From assembly GCA_947259865.1 (NCBI GenBank), contig CAMYNZ010000067.1:1-12962 (forward strand): DNA of 12,962 nt, given 5' to 3'. How positions within the stretch are numbered: the first letter of the stretch is position 1; the number at the start of each line of letters is the position of its first letter. Under the pieces are notes generated by a model. That model saw only the letters and a program-made list of their open reading frames with translations. It was not told where the DNA came from and did not search any database. The stretch is from an uncultured Desulfobacterales bacterium. GTDB taxonomy: Bacteria; Desulfobacterota; Desulfobacteria; Desulfobacterales; G020354645. Of this stretch, positions 1 to 6,850 are shown in pieces. The position numbers and the translations under genes are program-made.

Positions 1-1853
1 CGTATGACTCTGTCAACCCTGCCGCTGCCGTCTAAAACCAACCCGAAGCCGCCATTTATGGCTTTGCCGATCCCCACGCCCCCGCCGTTGTGAAGAGCCA
101 CCAGGCTCATGCCCCTGGATGCATTTCCGGCAAAGCATTGCACCGCCATATCCGCTGTGATGTTACTGCCGTCATTGATGTTGGCAGTTTCCCTAAACGG
201 TGAATCCGTCCCGCCGGTGTCATGGTGGTCCCGGCCCAGCATAACCGGTCCGATTTCTTCATTTCGCACCATTTGGTTGAATTTCAACGCAATGTTTATT
301 CGCCCAATGGCATCCTGGTACAGGATTCTGGCCTGGGTGCCCACCACCAGATTATTTTTGTCGGCGTCCCGTATCCAGACATAGTTATCCCTGTCCTGAA
401 ATCTTCTTTCCGGGTCAATACCTTCCATGGCCGCCCGATCGGTTTTTAACAGATCTTCTTTTTTGCCGCTGAGGCAGACCCATCGGAAAGGACCGTATCC
501 GTAATCAAACATTACGGGACCCATGATATCCTCAACATAGGACGGGAATGTAAATCCCTGCATGGGGTCTTTGCCGTTTTTACAGATTTCGTTTACACCT
601 GCATCATAAACGGCCTTGAGAAAGCTGTTGCCGTAGTCAAAAAAATAGGTGCCGCGATCAACCAGCGTTTTAATGACCTGATAGTGACGCCTGAGGGTGG
701 CATCCACCATTTCTTTAAATCCGGCATGTCCGTTTTTTAATAGTGCCGTCCGTTTCTCAAAGCTAATGCCCTGGGGACAGTATCCGCCGTCATATGCCGC
801 ATGGCAGGATGTTTGATCGGATAACAGATCAATATGAATATTTTCCTTAACCGCATAATCAAGCAAATCAACGATATTTCCATGGTAGGCGATCGCCGCC
901 GTTTTCTTGCTTGTCTGGTATTTTTGGGCCAACCCAAAGGCTTCCGCCGGGTTGTTGACGACCTTGCTGATCCATCCCTGTTCGTGCCGGGTCTGAATCC
1001 TCGAATAGTCAACCTCAGCGATAATTCCCACTCCATTGGCTATTTCAATAGCTTTGCCCTGGGCGCCGCTCATCCCGCCAAGACCCGAGGTAACGAATAG
1101 ACAGCCGCTGAGATCTTTATCCGGCGGTATCTGAAGCTCTAACCGGCCAGCATTCAATATGGTACTGTAGGTGCCGTGAACGATCCCCTGGGGGCCGATA
1201 TACATCCACCCGCCGGCCGTCATCTGACCGTAATTGGAAACCCCCAGTGCTGCTGCCCGGTGCCAGTTTTCCTGATCATCAAAGGCCCCAACCATGATGG
1301 CATTGGTTATTATCACACGAGGTGCTTCCGGAGAAGATGCAAACAGACCGAGAGGATGCCCCGATGATACCACCAGGGTCTGTTCCCGGGTCAGAACTTC
1401 CAGGTACCGTTTGATGAGTCTATACTGCATCCAATTCTGGCATACTTGCCCGGTTTCGCCGTATGTTACCAATTCATAAGGGTACAAGGCCACATCAAAA
1501 TCCAGGTTGTTATCGATCATGACTTGAAAGGCTTTTCCCTCGATACAATTACCCTGATATTCACCAATAGGTTTGCCCCGTATGCGACCGGCCGGCCGAA
1601 ATCGATAACCGTATATGCGTCCCCGGGTCGTCAATTCATCCAGAAACTCGGCCACCAGTTGTTGGTGCCATTTTTCGGGTGTGTAGCGCAGTGCATTTTT
1701 TACTGCCAGTGTTGTCTCGCTTTGAGATAAAGTGAAATTCCTTTTAGGGGCCCGACGGATGCCTTCTCTAAATTCAGGAGGAGACGGCAATTTTTTGCAG
1801 ATGTCCCCCATGCTGATGGTCATAGCCTCTGAAATATCGGTATTGTTTATCAT
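1..1853 (-). CDS. hutU: Urocanate hydratase (urocanase), long eukaryote-like type, C-terminus cut by window edge
   Basis: Urocanase adds water to urocanate to give 4-imidazolone-5-propionate, the second step of histidine degradation. It is cytoplasmic and uses tightly bound NAD+ as an electrophile. The visible 617 codons read without a stop to the left edge. Recognisable blocks are KNALRYTPE (about 52-60), the ELVTYG and SGHPLGLF blocks (127-171), YGQMTAG-YIGPQGIVHGT (208-228), the glycine-rich NAD-binding VTSGLGGMSGAQ (254-265), SDQTSCH (345-351), GPFRWVC (454-460), RDHHDTGGTDSPFRE (541-555) and LHNGGGVGIG (587-596). The N-terminal extension and the INGGFGLVLDG ending resemble animal urocanase (about 676 residues) more than the usual bacterial HutU of about 550. 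Roughly 50 residues should be missing. The start ATG (1851-1853) has a GGGGAG ribosome site seven bases upstream. The family call is very secure; the exact substrate of this long type is less so. Confidence 0.96.
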   Translation of the reverse strand, partial: MINNTDISEAMTISMGDICKKLPSPPEFREGIRRAPKRNFTLSQSETTLAVKNALRYTPEKWHQQLVAEFLDELTTRGRIYGYRFRPAGRIRGKPIGEYQGNCIEGKAFQVMIDNNLDFDVALYPYELVTYGETGQVCQNWMQYRLIKRYLEVLTREQTLVVSSGHPLGLFASSPEAPRVIITNAIMVGAFDDQENWHRAAALGVSNYGQMTAGGWMYIGPQGIVHGTYSTILNAGRLELQIPPDKDLSGCLFVTSGLGGMSGAQGKAIEIANGVGIIAEVDYSRIQTRHEQGWISKVVNNPAEAFGLAQKYQTSKKTAAIAYHGNIVDLLDYAVKENIHIDLLSDQTSCHAAYDGGYCPQGISFEKRTALLKNGHAGFKEMVDATLRRHYQVIKTLVDRGTYFFDYGNSFLKAVYDAGVNEICKNGKDPMQGFTFPSYVEDIMGPVMFDYGYGPFRWVCLSGKKEDLLKTDRAAMEGIDPERRFQDRDNYVWIRDADKNNLVVGTQARILYQDAIGRINIALKFNQMVRNEEIGPVMLGRDHHDTGGTDSPFRETANINDGSNITADMAVQCFAGNASRGMSLVALHNGGGVGIGKAINGGFGLVLDGSGRVDRVI

Positions 1854-1860
1854 CGAGATA

Positions 1861-1866
1861 CTCCCC
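1861..1866 (-). promoter_or_regulatory. Ribosome binding site of hutU
   Basis: On the minus strand GGGGAG lies seven bases before the ATG at 1853-1851. This spacing fixes the chosen start of the urocanase, whose next in-frame methionine would lose the first ten residues. Confidence 0.7.
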
Positions 1867-1917
1867 TGCATTAGCGTTTTGAATAATAAAAAGTGTAGTA
1901 AAAGGTGTGTCCGGGTT

Positions 1918-1947
1918 ATTGAATCATATAATCCATATTCATTCAAT
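1918..1947. repeat. Imperfect inverted repeat upstream of hutU (possible operator)
   Basis: ATTGAAT at 1918-1924 is matched by ATTCAAT at 1941-1947. Further in, ATAT is repeated on both sides, so the symmetry spans nearly the whole 30 bases with one offset base. It sits 65 bases upstream of the hutU start codon and overlaps a TATAAT on the opposite strand, a plausible place for a repressor or activator. No specific regulator can be named from the sequence. Confidence 0.35.
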
Positions 1948-2073
1948 ATTTCAGTTATCAAGAGTGAAACTAGCGCTCCTGCAGGGCAGGGCTTGCCAAG
2001 AAGTGAGCCGGTCAATCCAAGGCCGTGGGAGCATTGTATTTTATCCGCAATTATACTAACATCATTTTAATTC

Positions 2074-2087
2074 ATTGATAAATCAAT
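2074..2087. repeat. Short palindrome ATTGAT-AA-ATCAAT
   Basis: Two perfect six-base arms flank a two-base centre, about 92 bases before the glycosyltransferase start. The size and A+T-rich context suit a dimeric DNA-binding protein, but a palindrome this short in A+T-rich DNA can arise by chance. Confidence 0.25.
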
Positions 2088-2179
2088 CCTATCATAAAAA
2101 TAGCATGGTCGTTATGAGAATATGGGACAGCAGTCGAAAAGGTCGGAACCTGTCTAAAAGGGTTTAAATAGTTTTTCCG

Positions 2180-3736
2180 ATGAAGCTTTCCGCAAAGACA
2201 AACATTTACATCATATCAGGCTTCTCTTTTTTAAGCGCGCTGATCTGGTGGATTATCAAGGGCAAAGATATAAATGGAGATGAGGCCGTTGTTGGTCTTA
2301 TGGCTTTGAAAATAATTCAGGGCGTTGAGTTCCCATTTTTCTTTTGGAAAGCTCATTATGGCGGCCCGGTAGCAAGTTACCTGGCGGCCCCTTTGCATTT
2401 TCTTTGGGAACCCTCGGGTATGCTGCTGCATACAATTCTGCTGCCCATTCACAGTTTTTATGCTTGCGGCGTTTATTTACTTGCAAGAAAATGGCTGGCG
2501 GAGCCCGCAGCGCTCATGACCGGACTTTTTGCATCACTTCCAGCCCGTCTTTTCCCATATTCTCCGCTCGGCGGATTCACCGAATCAATTGCTCTCATAC
2601 CCTGGATTTTGTTGATCTATTTTAGAAACGGTTCCCTGCATGACACCCAGTATCATTCAAACGTGCGCATTTTCATGGGTGGATTTCTGTGCGGGTTTGC
2701 GTTGTGGATCATGCCCACTGCTTTTCCGATTGCATTAACCTATTTGATTTTACTGTATAATGAATCCCGCAGGAACAATTTAAAAATGGGGATAGCAGGA
2801 GTTTCTTTTGGTTTACTTCCGGTTTTATTATACAATCTCATATATCCAGGTGCCACTTTCTTACGTCTATTCTCTCGCGCTGCAGGTCTGGATAAGCACA
2901 GTTTTATTGACCTGGCCCACTCCGAGGGTATAATTCAACTGGGATTACTGGTGGCAAAGAGGTGGTTCAGTGCTTCTTACGAATCAATTCTAAATCTTCC
3001 CAAATTCACTATATCTCTGGTAGGTATACAATCTCAAGGAACCGGGTGGAATTATCTTGCGGGCCTGATCAGCCTGGTTGCCTTTATATCAGGGCTATGG
3101 GTTTATCTAAAACATAGAACCGAGAAAAAAAGCCTGGCCATGGCTTTGTTTACCCTGGTCTTGATAAACTATGCATTTGTTGTTTTTTTCGGCATGAATC
3201 ACGATCGCTACTTGATCTGTGCACTACTGACGGTGCCTTTTGGTCTCGCCATCGGCCTGAATAACTGTTTTGGATCTTTTAATAAATGGATAAGCACAAC
3301 GCTGCTAATAATGGTATTGCTTTTACATGGCGCTTCCAATTTTGTCGGCCGGGACAAAAAGGATTTAGACAGCGCAGACCTTGTTGCGTTTCTTGAAACA
3401 AAAGGTTTTACTCGCGGCTATGCTCGTTATGCGATTGCTTACCCTTTGAATTATCTCAGCAATGAAAGATTAATCTATACGCCTGCTTTTCATACGCCGG
3501 GCAGTGATCGATATCCCCCATATACTCGCATGGTCTCACAATCAGATAATCCGGCATTTATTTTTAAGGATGACACCAATGCCGATCTGTTTAGACGTCG
3601 ACTCAAAGTACTTAATGTCGGATCCAAAGAGGAGCATTGGGAAAATTATATCATTTTTTATAATTTGACACCGCGGTTAGATTTGAAGCATTTGACAAAT
3701 GATTTCAAACTGCAGTTCTCCCTGCCGCTCTCCTGA
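2180..3736 (+). CDS. GT-C fold membrane glycosyltransferase (family 39/ArnT-like)
   Basis: This is a polytopic inner-membrane protein of 518 residues that probably transfers a sugar from a lipid-phosphate donor to an acceptor on the outer face of the membrane. The first hydrophobic segment (about 8-27) is followed by NGDEAVVGL (32-40), the Asp-Glu catalytic motif typical of the first outer loop in GT39/GT83 enzymes. Roughly ten more hydrophobic stretches follow (about 82-102, 107-120, 135-148, 165-193, 203-222, 291-310, 319-338, 345-362, 371-388), with HDRYL at 340-344 in the usual charged loop position. The last 125 residues are mostly soluble. There is no strong Shine-Dalgarno before the ATG. 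It lies between two histidine-catabolism genes without an obvious shared role and looks more A+T-rich than its neighbours. Donor and acceptor are unknown. Confidence 0.8.
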   Translation: MKLSAKTNIYIISGFSFLSALIWWIIKGKDINGDEAVVGLMALKIIQGVEFPFFFWKAHYGGPVASYLAAPLHFLWEPSGMLLHTILLPIHSFYACGVYLLARKWLAEPAALMTGLFASLPARLFPYSPLGGFTESIALIPWILLIYFRNGSLHDTQYHSNVRIFMGGFLCGFALWIMPTAFPIALTYLILLYNESRRNNLKMGIAGVSFGLLPVLLYNLIYPGATFLRLFSRAAGLDKHSFIDLAHSEGIIQLGLLVAKRWFSASYESILNLPKFTISLVGIQSQGTGWNYLAGLISLVAFISGLWVYLKHRTEKKSLAMALFTLVLINYAFVVFFGMNHDRYLICALLTVPFGLAIGLNNCFGSFNKWISTTLLIMVLLLHGASNFVGRDKKDLDSADLVAFLETKGFTRGYARYAIAYPLNYLSNERLIYTPAFHTPGSDRYPPYTRMVSQSDNPAFIFKDDTNADLFRRRLKVLNVGSKEEHWENYIIFYNLTPRLDLKHLTNDFKLQFSLPLS

Positions 3737-3772
3737 CCTGGATATTTAAATTCGGGCTATTTATGGCGTCGA

Positions 3773-3797
3773 CCGGCGGCTATGGTTTTGCTGCCGG
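3773..3797 (+). terminator. G+C-rich hairpin after the glycosyltransferase gene
   Basis: CCGGCGGC at 3773-3780 can pair with GCTGCCGG at 3790-3797 (eight pairs, one of them G-U) around a ten-base loop. It lies 37 bases after the glycosyltransferase stop codon and about 105 bases before hutH. No T-run follows, so it is not a classical intrinsic terminator. It could be a weak terminator, an mRNA-stabilising stem or chance. Confidence 0.3.
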
Positions 3798-3902
3798 CCA
3801 TGCTAATACTGAGGTGTAGACGGAATTCATCGGTTGCAGAGATAAACCAAAGGCAGCGAATCCAAGTTGAAAGCCTTTGAGAGAGGTGATACAATTTCGA
3901 TC

Positions 3903-5432
3903 ATGGCTAAAGTTATAATTGGATATGAAGGCTTGACCCTTGAACAATTGGTTTCCATTGCGCGACATGGCGCTGAAGTCCGACTGTCCAAGGGTTCGCA
4001 AAAGCGAATTGCAGGTACACGCAAGTTGGTCGAAAAGTGGGTCAAAGATGAAAAAACCATCTATGGTGTGACCACCGGATTTGGTGCCCTGAGCGATGTG
4101 GCGATTTCCAAAAAAGATACCCGACAGCTGCAGGAAAACATTCTTATGAGTCACGCGGCCGGCGTCGGAGAATGCTTATCTAAAGAAGCGGTTAGGGCTG
4201 TCATGACCCTGCGCATCAAAGACCTGGCAAGGGGTCATTCCGGAATCCGGCTGAAAACAGTCCGCTTTCTTATCGACCTTCTCAACTGCAATGTCTCTCC
4301 GGTTGTTCCGGCAAAAGGATCGGTCGGGGCCAGCGGAGATTTGGCTCCGCTTGCGCACCTGAGTCTGCCGCTCATCGGTCGCGGCGAGGTATTCTATGAA
4401 GGCCGCCGCATACCGGCCGGGGCGGCTCTGAATAAATGCGGTTTGAAGCCCATTCAACTGGGCGCAGCTGAGGGTCTGGCCTTGGTGAACGGGACGCAGG
4501 TCATGACGGCTATCGGCGCCCTGGCCGTTTTTGATGCACTAAATCTTGCCAAACTCACTGATATTGCTGCCGCCATGAGCCTGGAGGTACTGATGGGCAG
4601 CCGAACGGAATTCGACCCCCGGATTCACGAGATCCGCCCGCATCCCGGTCAGACCGCGGTGGCAGATAACATGCAAAGAATTACCCGTAACAGTGAAATT
4701 ATTACCTCCCACCAGGATTGTTCACGTATTCAGGATGCTTACACCCTGAGGTGTTCACCCCAGGTCCACGGTGCCAGTCGGGATGCTGTTCAATACACCC
4801 GGCGCGTACTGGAAACCGAGATGAATTCTTCCACCAACAATCCGCTCATTTTTAATGAGTCGCGAGATTTTTTGCTGGGCGGGAATTTTCACGGTCAACC
4901 GATAGGGCTGGCCATGGATTTTCTTTGCATGGCCGTTTCCGAATTGGCCAATATTTCGGAGCGCCGCATCGAGCGCCTGGTCAATCCGATGCTGAGCGGT
5001 CTACCCGCATTTCTTGTCAGAGACGGCGGTTTGAATTCAGGATTTATGATTGCCCAGTATACAGCGGCAGCGCTGGTATCCGAAAACAAAGTGCTCTCAC
5101 ATCCGGCCAGTGTAGATTCCATACCGACCTCGGCCAATAAAGAAGATCACGTATCCATGGGAACTATTTCCGCCCGCAAATGCCGCGACATCGTAGAAAA
5201 CACCGAAACTGTAATTTCCATTGAGCTGCTGTGTGCGGCGCAAGCACTGGACCTTTTTACCAACCTTAAACCGGGTGAGGGCACCCTGGCGGCCTATCAA
5301 GTCATTCGAAAACATATTCCGCATCTGAACGAAGACCGTATTCTTTCGGAGGATTTTGGGGTGATGAAGGCATTGCTGCGGAGCGGAAACATTCTGAAGG
5401 CAGTAGAAAAAAGAGTCGGTGAGCTGCAGTGA
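3903..5432 (+). CDS. hutH: Histidine ammonia-lyase (histidase)
   Basis: Histidase removes ammonia from L-histidine to give trans-urocanate, the first step of histidine breakdown, in the cytoplasm. The 509-residue length is normal for the family. The Ala143-Ser144-Gly145 triad in GSVGASGDLAPLAH cyclises into the MIO cofactor. Other active-site positions known from Pseudomonas histidase are present: Tyr54 (YGVTTGFG), His84 (SHAAGVG), Asn196 (LVNGTQ), Gln277, Tyr280 and Arg283 (QDAYTLRCSPQVHG), Phe329 (GGNFHG) and Glu414 (NKEDHVSMG). The lysine before Glu414 replaces the glutamine seen in Pseudomonas. I chose ATG 3903 because MAKVIIGYEGLTLEQL fits the family N-terminus; an upstream TTG at 3867 would add twelve unconserved residues. 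AGGTGAT at 3884-3890 is a rather distant ribosome site. Closely related ammonia-lyases for methylated histidines cannot be fully excluded. Confidence 0.94.
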   Translation: MAKVIIGYEGLTLEQLVSIARHGAEVRLSKGSQKRIAGTRKLVEKWVKDEKTIYGVTTGFGALSDVAISKKDTRQLQENILMSHAAGVGECLSKEAVRAVMTLRIKDLARGHSGIRLKTVRFLIDLLNCNVSPVVPAKGSVGASGDLAPLAHLSLPLIGRGEVFYEGRRIPAGAALNKCGLKPIQLGAAEGLALVNGTQVMTAIGALAVFDALNLAKLTDIAAAMSLEVLMGSRTEFDPRIHEIRPHPGQTAVADNMQRITRNSEIITSHQDCSRIQDAYTLRCSPQVHGASRDAVQYTRRVLETEMNSSTNNPLIFNESRDFLLGGNFHGQPIGLAMDFLCMAVSELANISERRIERLVNPMLSGLPAFLVRDGGLNSGFMIAQYTAAALVSENKVLSHPASVDSIPTSANKEDHVSMGTISARKCRDIVENTETVISIELLCAAQALDLFTNLKPGEGTLAAYQVIRKHIPHLNEDRILSEDFGVMKALLRSGNILKAVEKRVGELQ

Positions 5433-5502
5433 TATTCAGTTCTACTATCCGGCGCAAGATTGGCCAAATGTCTTCGCTTATAACCTCCTGTCGAATTTCG
5501 CT

Positions 5503-6399
5503 CTAATCCTGCGTTTCTCTTTTTATTGCCAGAACCTCGCGGCAGTAGCGGATACTTCGTTTCACCGTTTCCTTTTCCAACTGCAGGGCTTTTTCCATGC
5601 TGTCGACCGGGATATCCATCTCGGTTTCAATGTTTATCCGTCGCATGGTTGAGCGGGTCTTTATAATTTCAAAGGCGCGCTGCATATCGATGTCGCCCTC
5701 ACCGACAGCTGTGCCTGTCAATTTAAACCCATAGCGTTGGAATTCAATGCGGTCATCCCTGAAATGATTCGTAAAAGACCGCGGCGCCAGATTTTCAATA
5801 GCCTGCATGGGATCTTCCATTACCATCAAAGCATTCACGGTATCGATACAGGCGCCCACCACCGGACTGTCCACCCGGTCCAGTAACCACAGGATTTCTT
5901 CAGAGAAACTGTCGCAGTGGTTTTCCACCGCAATCCTGATGCCGGCAGCTTCAGCTGCCGGGGCTGACGCCTTTAATCTTTCCCCAAAGGATTTGATCTG
6001 CTCCATGACATCCGGATGAAAGCGGCTGGCAGACACCGGATGCGGTCGTTTTAAATCCATACTGACTTTTACGATATCTGCTCCTAGCGCCCGGGCCGTG
6101 GCAACGGCTTCATCGAGATCGTGCTGGATCCCGATACCCCTGTCGGCCAGATCCATGGAAAAGTTGTATTCGAGGTAAAGCCCGCGTTCCCGGGCGGCGG
6201 CACCTACTTCTTTCAGGTAAGAGGCATCCAGGTTCTCTAAAACACCGTCATCCAGGTGGAGCCCGTCAAGACCCAGCCGCACGGTTTCATCAAACAGCTC
6301 AAAAGTGCTCATCTGTCTGGGCCAGGGCAGTTTAAAGTCAGCCCAGGCCTGGCCAATACCATGCAAATAAAAGCTATACGTGTGTAAGCCGAGCAACAT
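5503..6399 (-). CDS. Sugar phosphate isomerase/epimerase family TIM-barrel protein
   Basis: This 298-residue protein belongs to the xylose isomerase-like / AP endonuclease family 2 fold, whose members isomerise or epimerise sugars, sugar acids or inositol derivatives with a divalent metal. The opening LGLHTYSF is the first barrel strand. The metal ligands expected in this fold are visible in order: Glu159 (AVENH), Asp186 (CIDTVNA), His212 (TNHFRDD) and Glu258 (NIETE). DGLHLDD (45-51) and VKVSMDL (110-116) are further barrel strands. The start is set at the ATG 6399-6397, which has AGGGAG nine bases upstream and begins directly with the first strand; an in-frame ATG at 6459 would add twenty residues lying in a repeat element. 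It converges with hutH (70-base gap) and is divergent from the AOR gene. The substrate cannot be told. Confidence 0.85.
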   Translation of the reverse strand: MLLGLHTYSFYLHGIGQAWADFKLPWPRQMSTFELFDETVRLGLDGLHLDDGVLENLDASYLKEVGAAARERGLYLEYNFSMDLADRGIGIQHDLDEAVATARALGADIVKVSMDLKRPHPVSASRFHPDVMEQIKSFGERLKASAPAAEAAGIRIAVENHCDSFSEEILWLLDRVDSPVVGACIDTVNALMVMEDPMQAIENLAPRSFTNHFRDDRIEFQRYGFKLTGTAVGEGDIDMQRAFEIIKTRSTMRRINIETEMDIPVDSMEKALQLEKETVKRSIRYCREVLAIKRETQD

Positions 6400-6408
6400 T
6401 TTTTCTTT

Positions 6409-6414
6409 CTCCCT
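6409..6414 (-). promoter_or_regulatory. Ribosome binding site of the isomerase-like gene
   Basis: On the minus strand AGGGAG lies nine bases before the ATG at 6399-6397. It supports that start over the upstream in-frame ATG at 6459, which lies inside the left arm of an inverted-repeat element and has no comparable site. Confidence 0.65.
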
Positions 6415-6441
6415 AACAAGGACAGACAGAAGACAAAAGGG

Positions 6442-6584
6442 TATCTCGCAAAGACGCAAAGACTCTAAGCTTATTTATAGATAATTCATTCCGCTACTAT
6501 TGAATGTTGGACTGAAAAACTCTCCAACACCTCAGATAATTAGCCTAGATTTTTTTTCCGGGCTTTGTGGCTTTGCGTGAGATA
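6442..6584. repeat. MITE-like element with terminal inverted repeats
   Basis: The left arm (6442-6461, containing CGCAAAGACGCAAAG) and the right arm (6563-6584, containing CTTTGTGGCTTTGCG) are inverted copies, differing by three substitutions and a two-base gap. They enclose about 100 A+T-rich bases with no coding capacity. Inside is a smaller stem, TGTTGGA/TCCAACA, at about 6505-6529. The CGCAAAGACGCAAAG type of sequence is, from memory, a frequent dispersed intergenic motif in Desulfobacterota and related genomes; copy number here cannot be tested. No flanking target duplication is evident. Confidence 0.6.
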
Positions 6585-6752
6585 GAACTATTGCCGTGTT
6601 CAGAAAAAATGACGTTTGTGTCGATATCGTCATCGCCCATTAAAAATCGAACGGGACCTATCTTCGCATACCGATGAGAATAATTCAATTGTCATGCAAG
6701 ATTAATATTCTAAATGAGGATATCGTTGGTAGAGCCAAACCTGAGATCTCTA

Positions 6753-6781
6753 TTGACACATTATCAGGGTTTAAATATATT
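6753..6781 (+). promoter_or_regulatory. Sigma70-like promoter of the AOR gene
   Basis: A perfect -35 box TTGACA (6753-6758) is followed after exactly 17 bases by TATATT (6776-6781), one mismatch from the consensus -10. The flanking DNA is strongly A+T-rich. Transcription would begin near 6788, giving a leader of roughly 60 bases before the AOR start codon. This is the best promoter match in the window. Confidence 0.75.
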
Positions 6782-6834
6782 AAAATTTTTTGTAAAATAG
6801 GGCCGTTAAACTTGCAAATATTCTTTTTGGTTGC

Positions 6835-6840
6835 GGAGGT
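6835..6840 (+). promoter_or_regulatory. Ribosome binding site of the AOR gene
   Basis: GGAGGT lies ten bases before the ATG at 6851, a near-perfect Shine-Dalgarno at a slightly long spacing. It supports the chosen start. Confidence 0.75.
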
Positions 6841-6850
6841 TTGAGAACCA

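Larger units (their letters stand above)
1854..2179. promoter_or_regulatory. Divergent intergenic region between hutU and the glycosyltransferase gene
   Basis: This 326-base stretch has no convincing gene. It must hold the promoters of the leftward hutU and probably the rightward glycosyltransferase gene. Its ends are A+T-rich and the middle (about 1970-2035) is G+C-richer. Perfect TATAAT hexamers occur on the plus strand at 1927-1932 and on the minus strand at 2055-2050, but neither has a good -35 box at 16-18 bases, so I do not assign a promoter. Two inverted repeats, listed separately at 1918-1947 and 2074-2087, could be regulator sites. Confidence 0.5.
6400..6850. other. Gene-free divergent region between the isomerase-like gene and AOR
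   Basis: This 451-base stretch contains no credible gene. It holds the inverted-repeat element at 6442-6584, a small inverted repeat ATGACG/CGTCAT at 6609-6633 with an inner palindrome CGATATCG (6622-6629), and the AOR promoter at 6753-6781 with its ribosome site at 6835-6840. The leftward promoter of the isomerase-like gene must lie inside or beyond the repeat element, but I see no clear consensus for it. Confidence 0.6.

Noticed and set aside
737..1730. Several reading frames of 60-100 codons opposite or shifted to hutU
   Set aside because: They are shadows of the urocanase coding sequence and have no independent support.
1732..2070. Small rightward reading frame over the hutU start and the intergenic region
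   Set aside because: Its first third is antisense to hutU, it has no recognisable motif, and no ribosome site supports it.
3867..3902. Longer histidase start at TTG 3867
   Set aside because: It adds twelve residues without family similarity, and the ATG at 3903 gives the expected N-terminus and length.
6400..6459. Longer isomerase start at the ATG 6459
   Set aside because: The extra twenty residues run through the left part of the inverted-repeat element, while the ATG at 6399 has a good ribosome site and starts at the first barrel strand.
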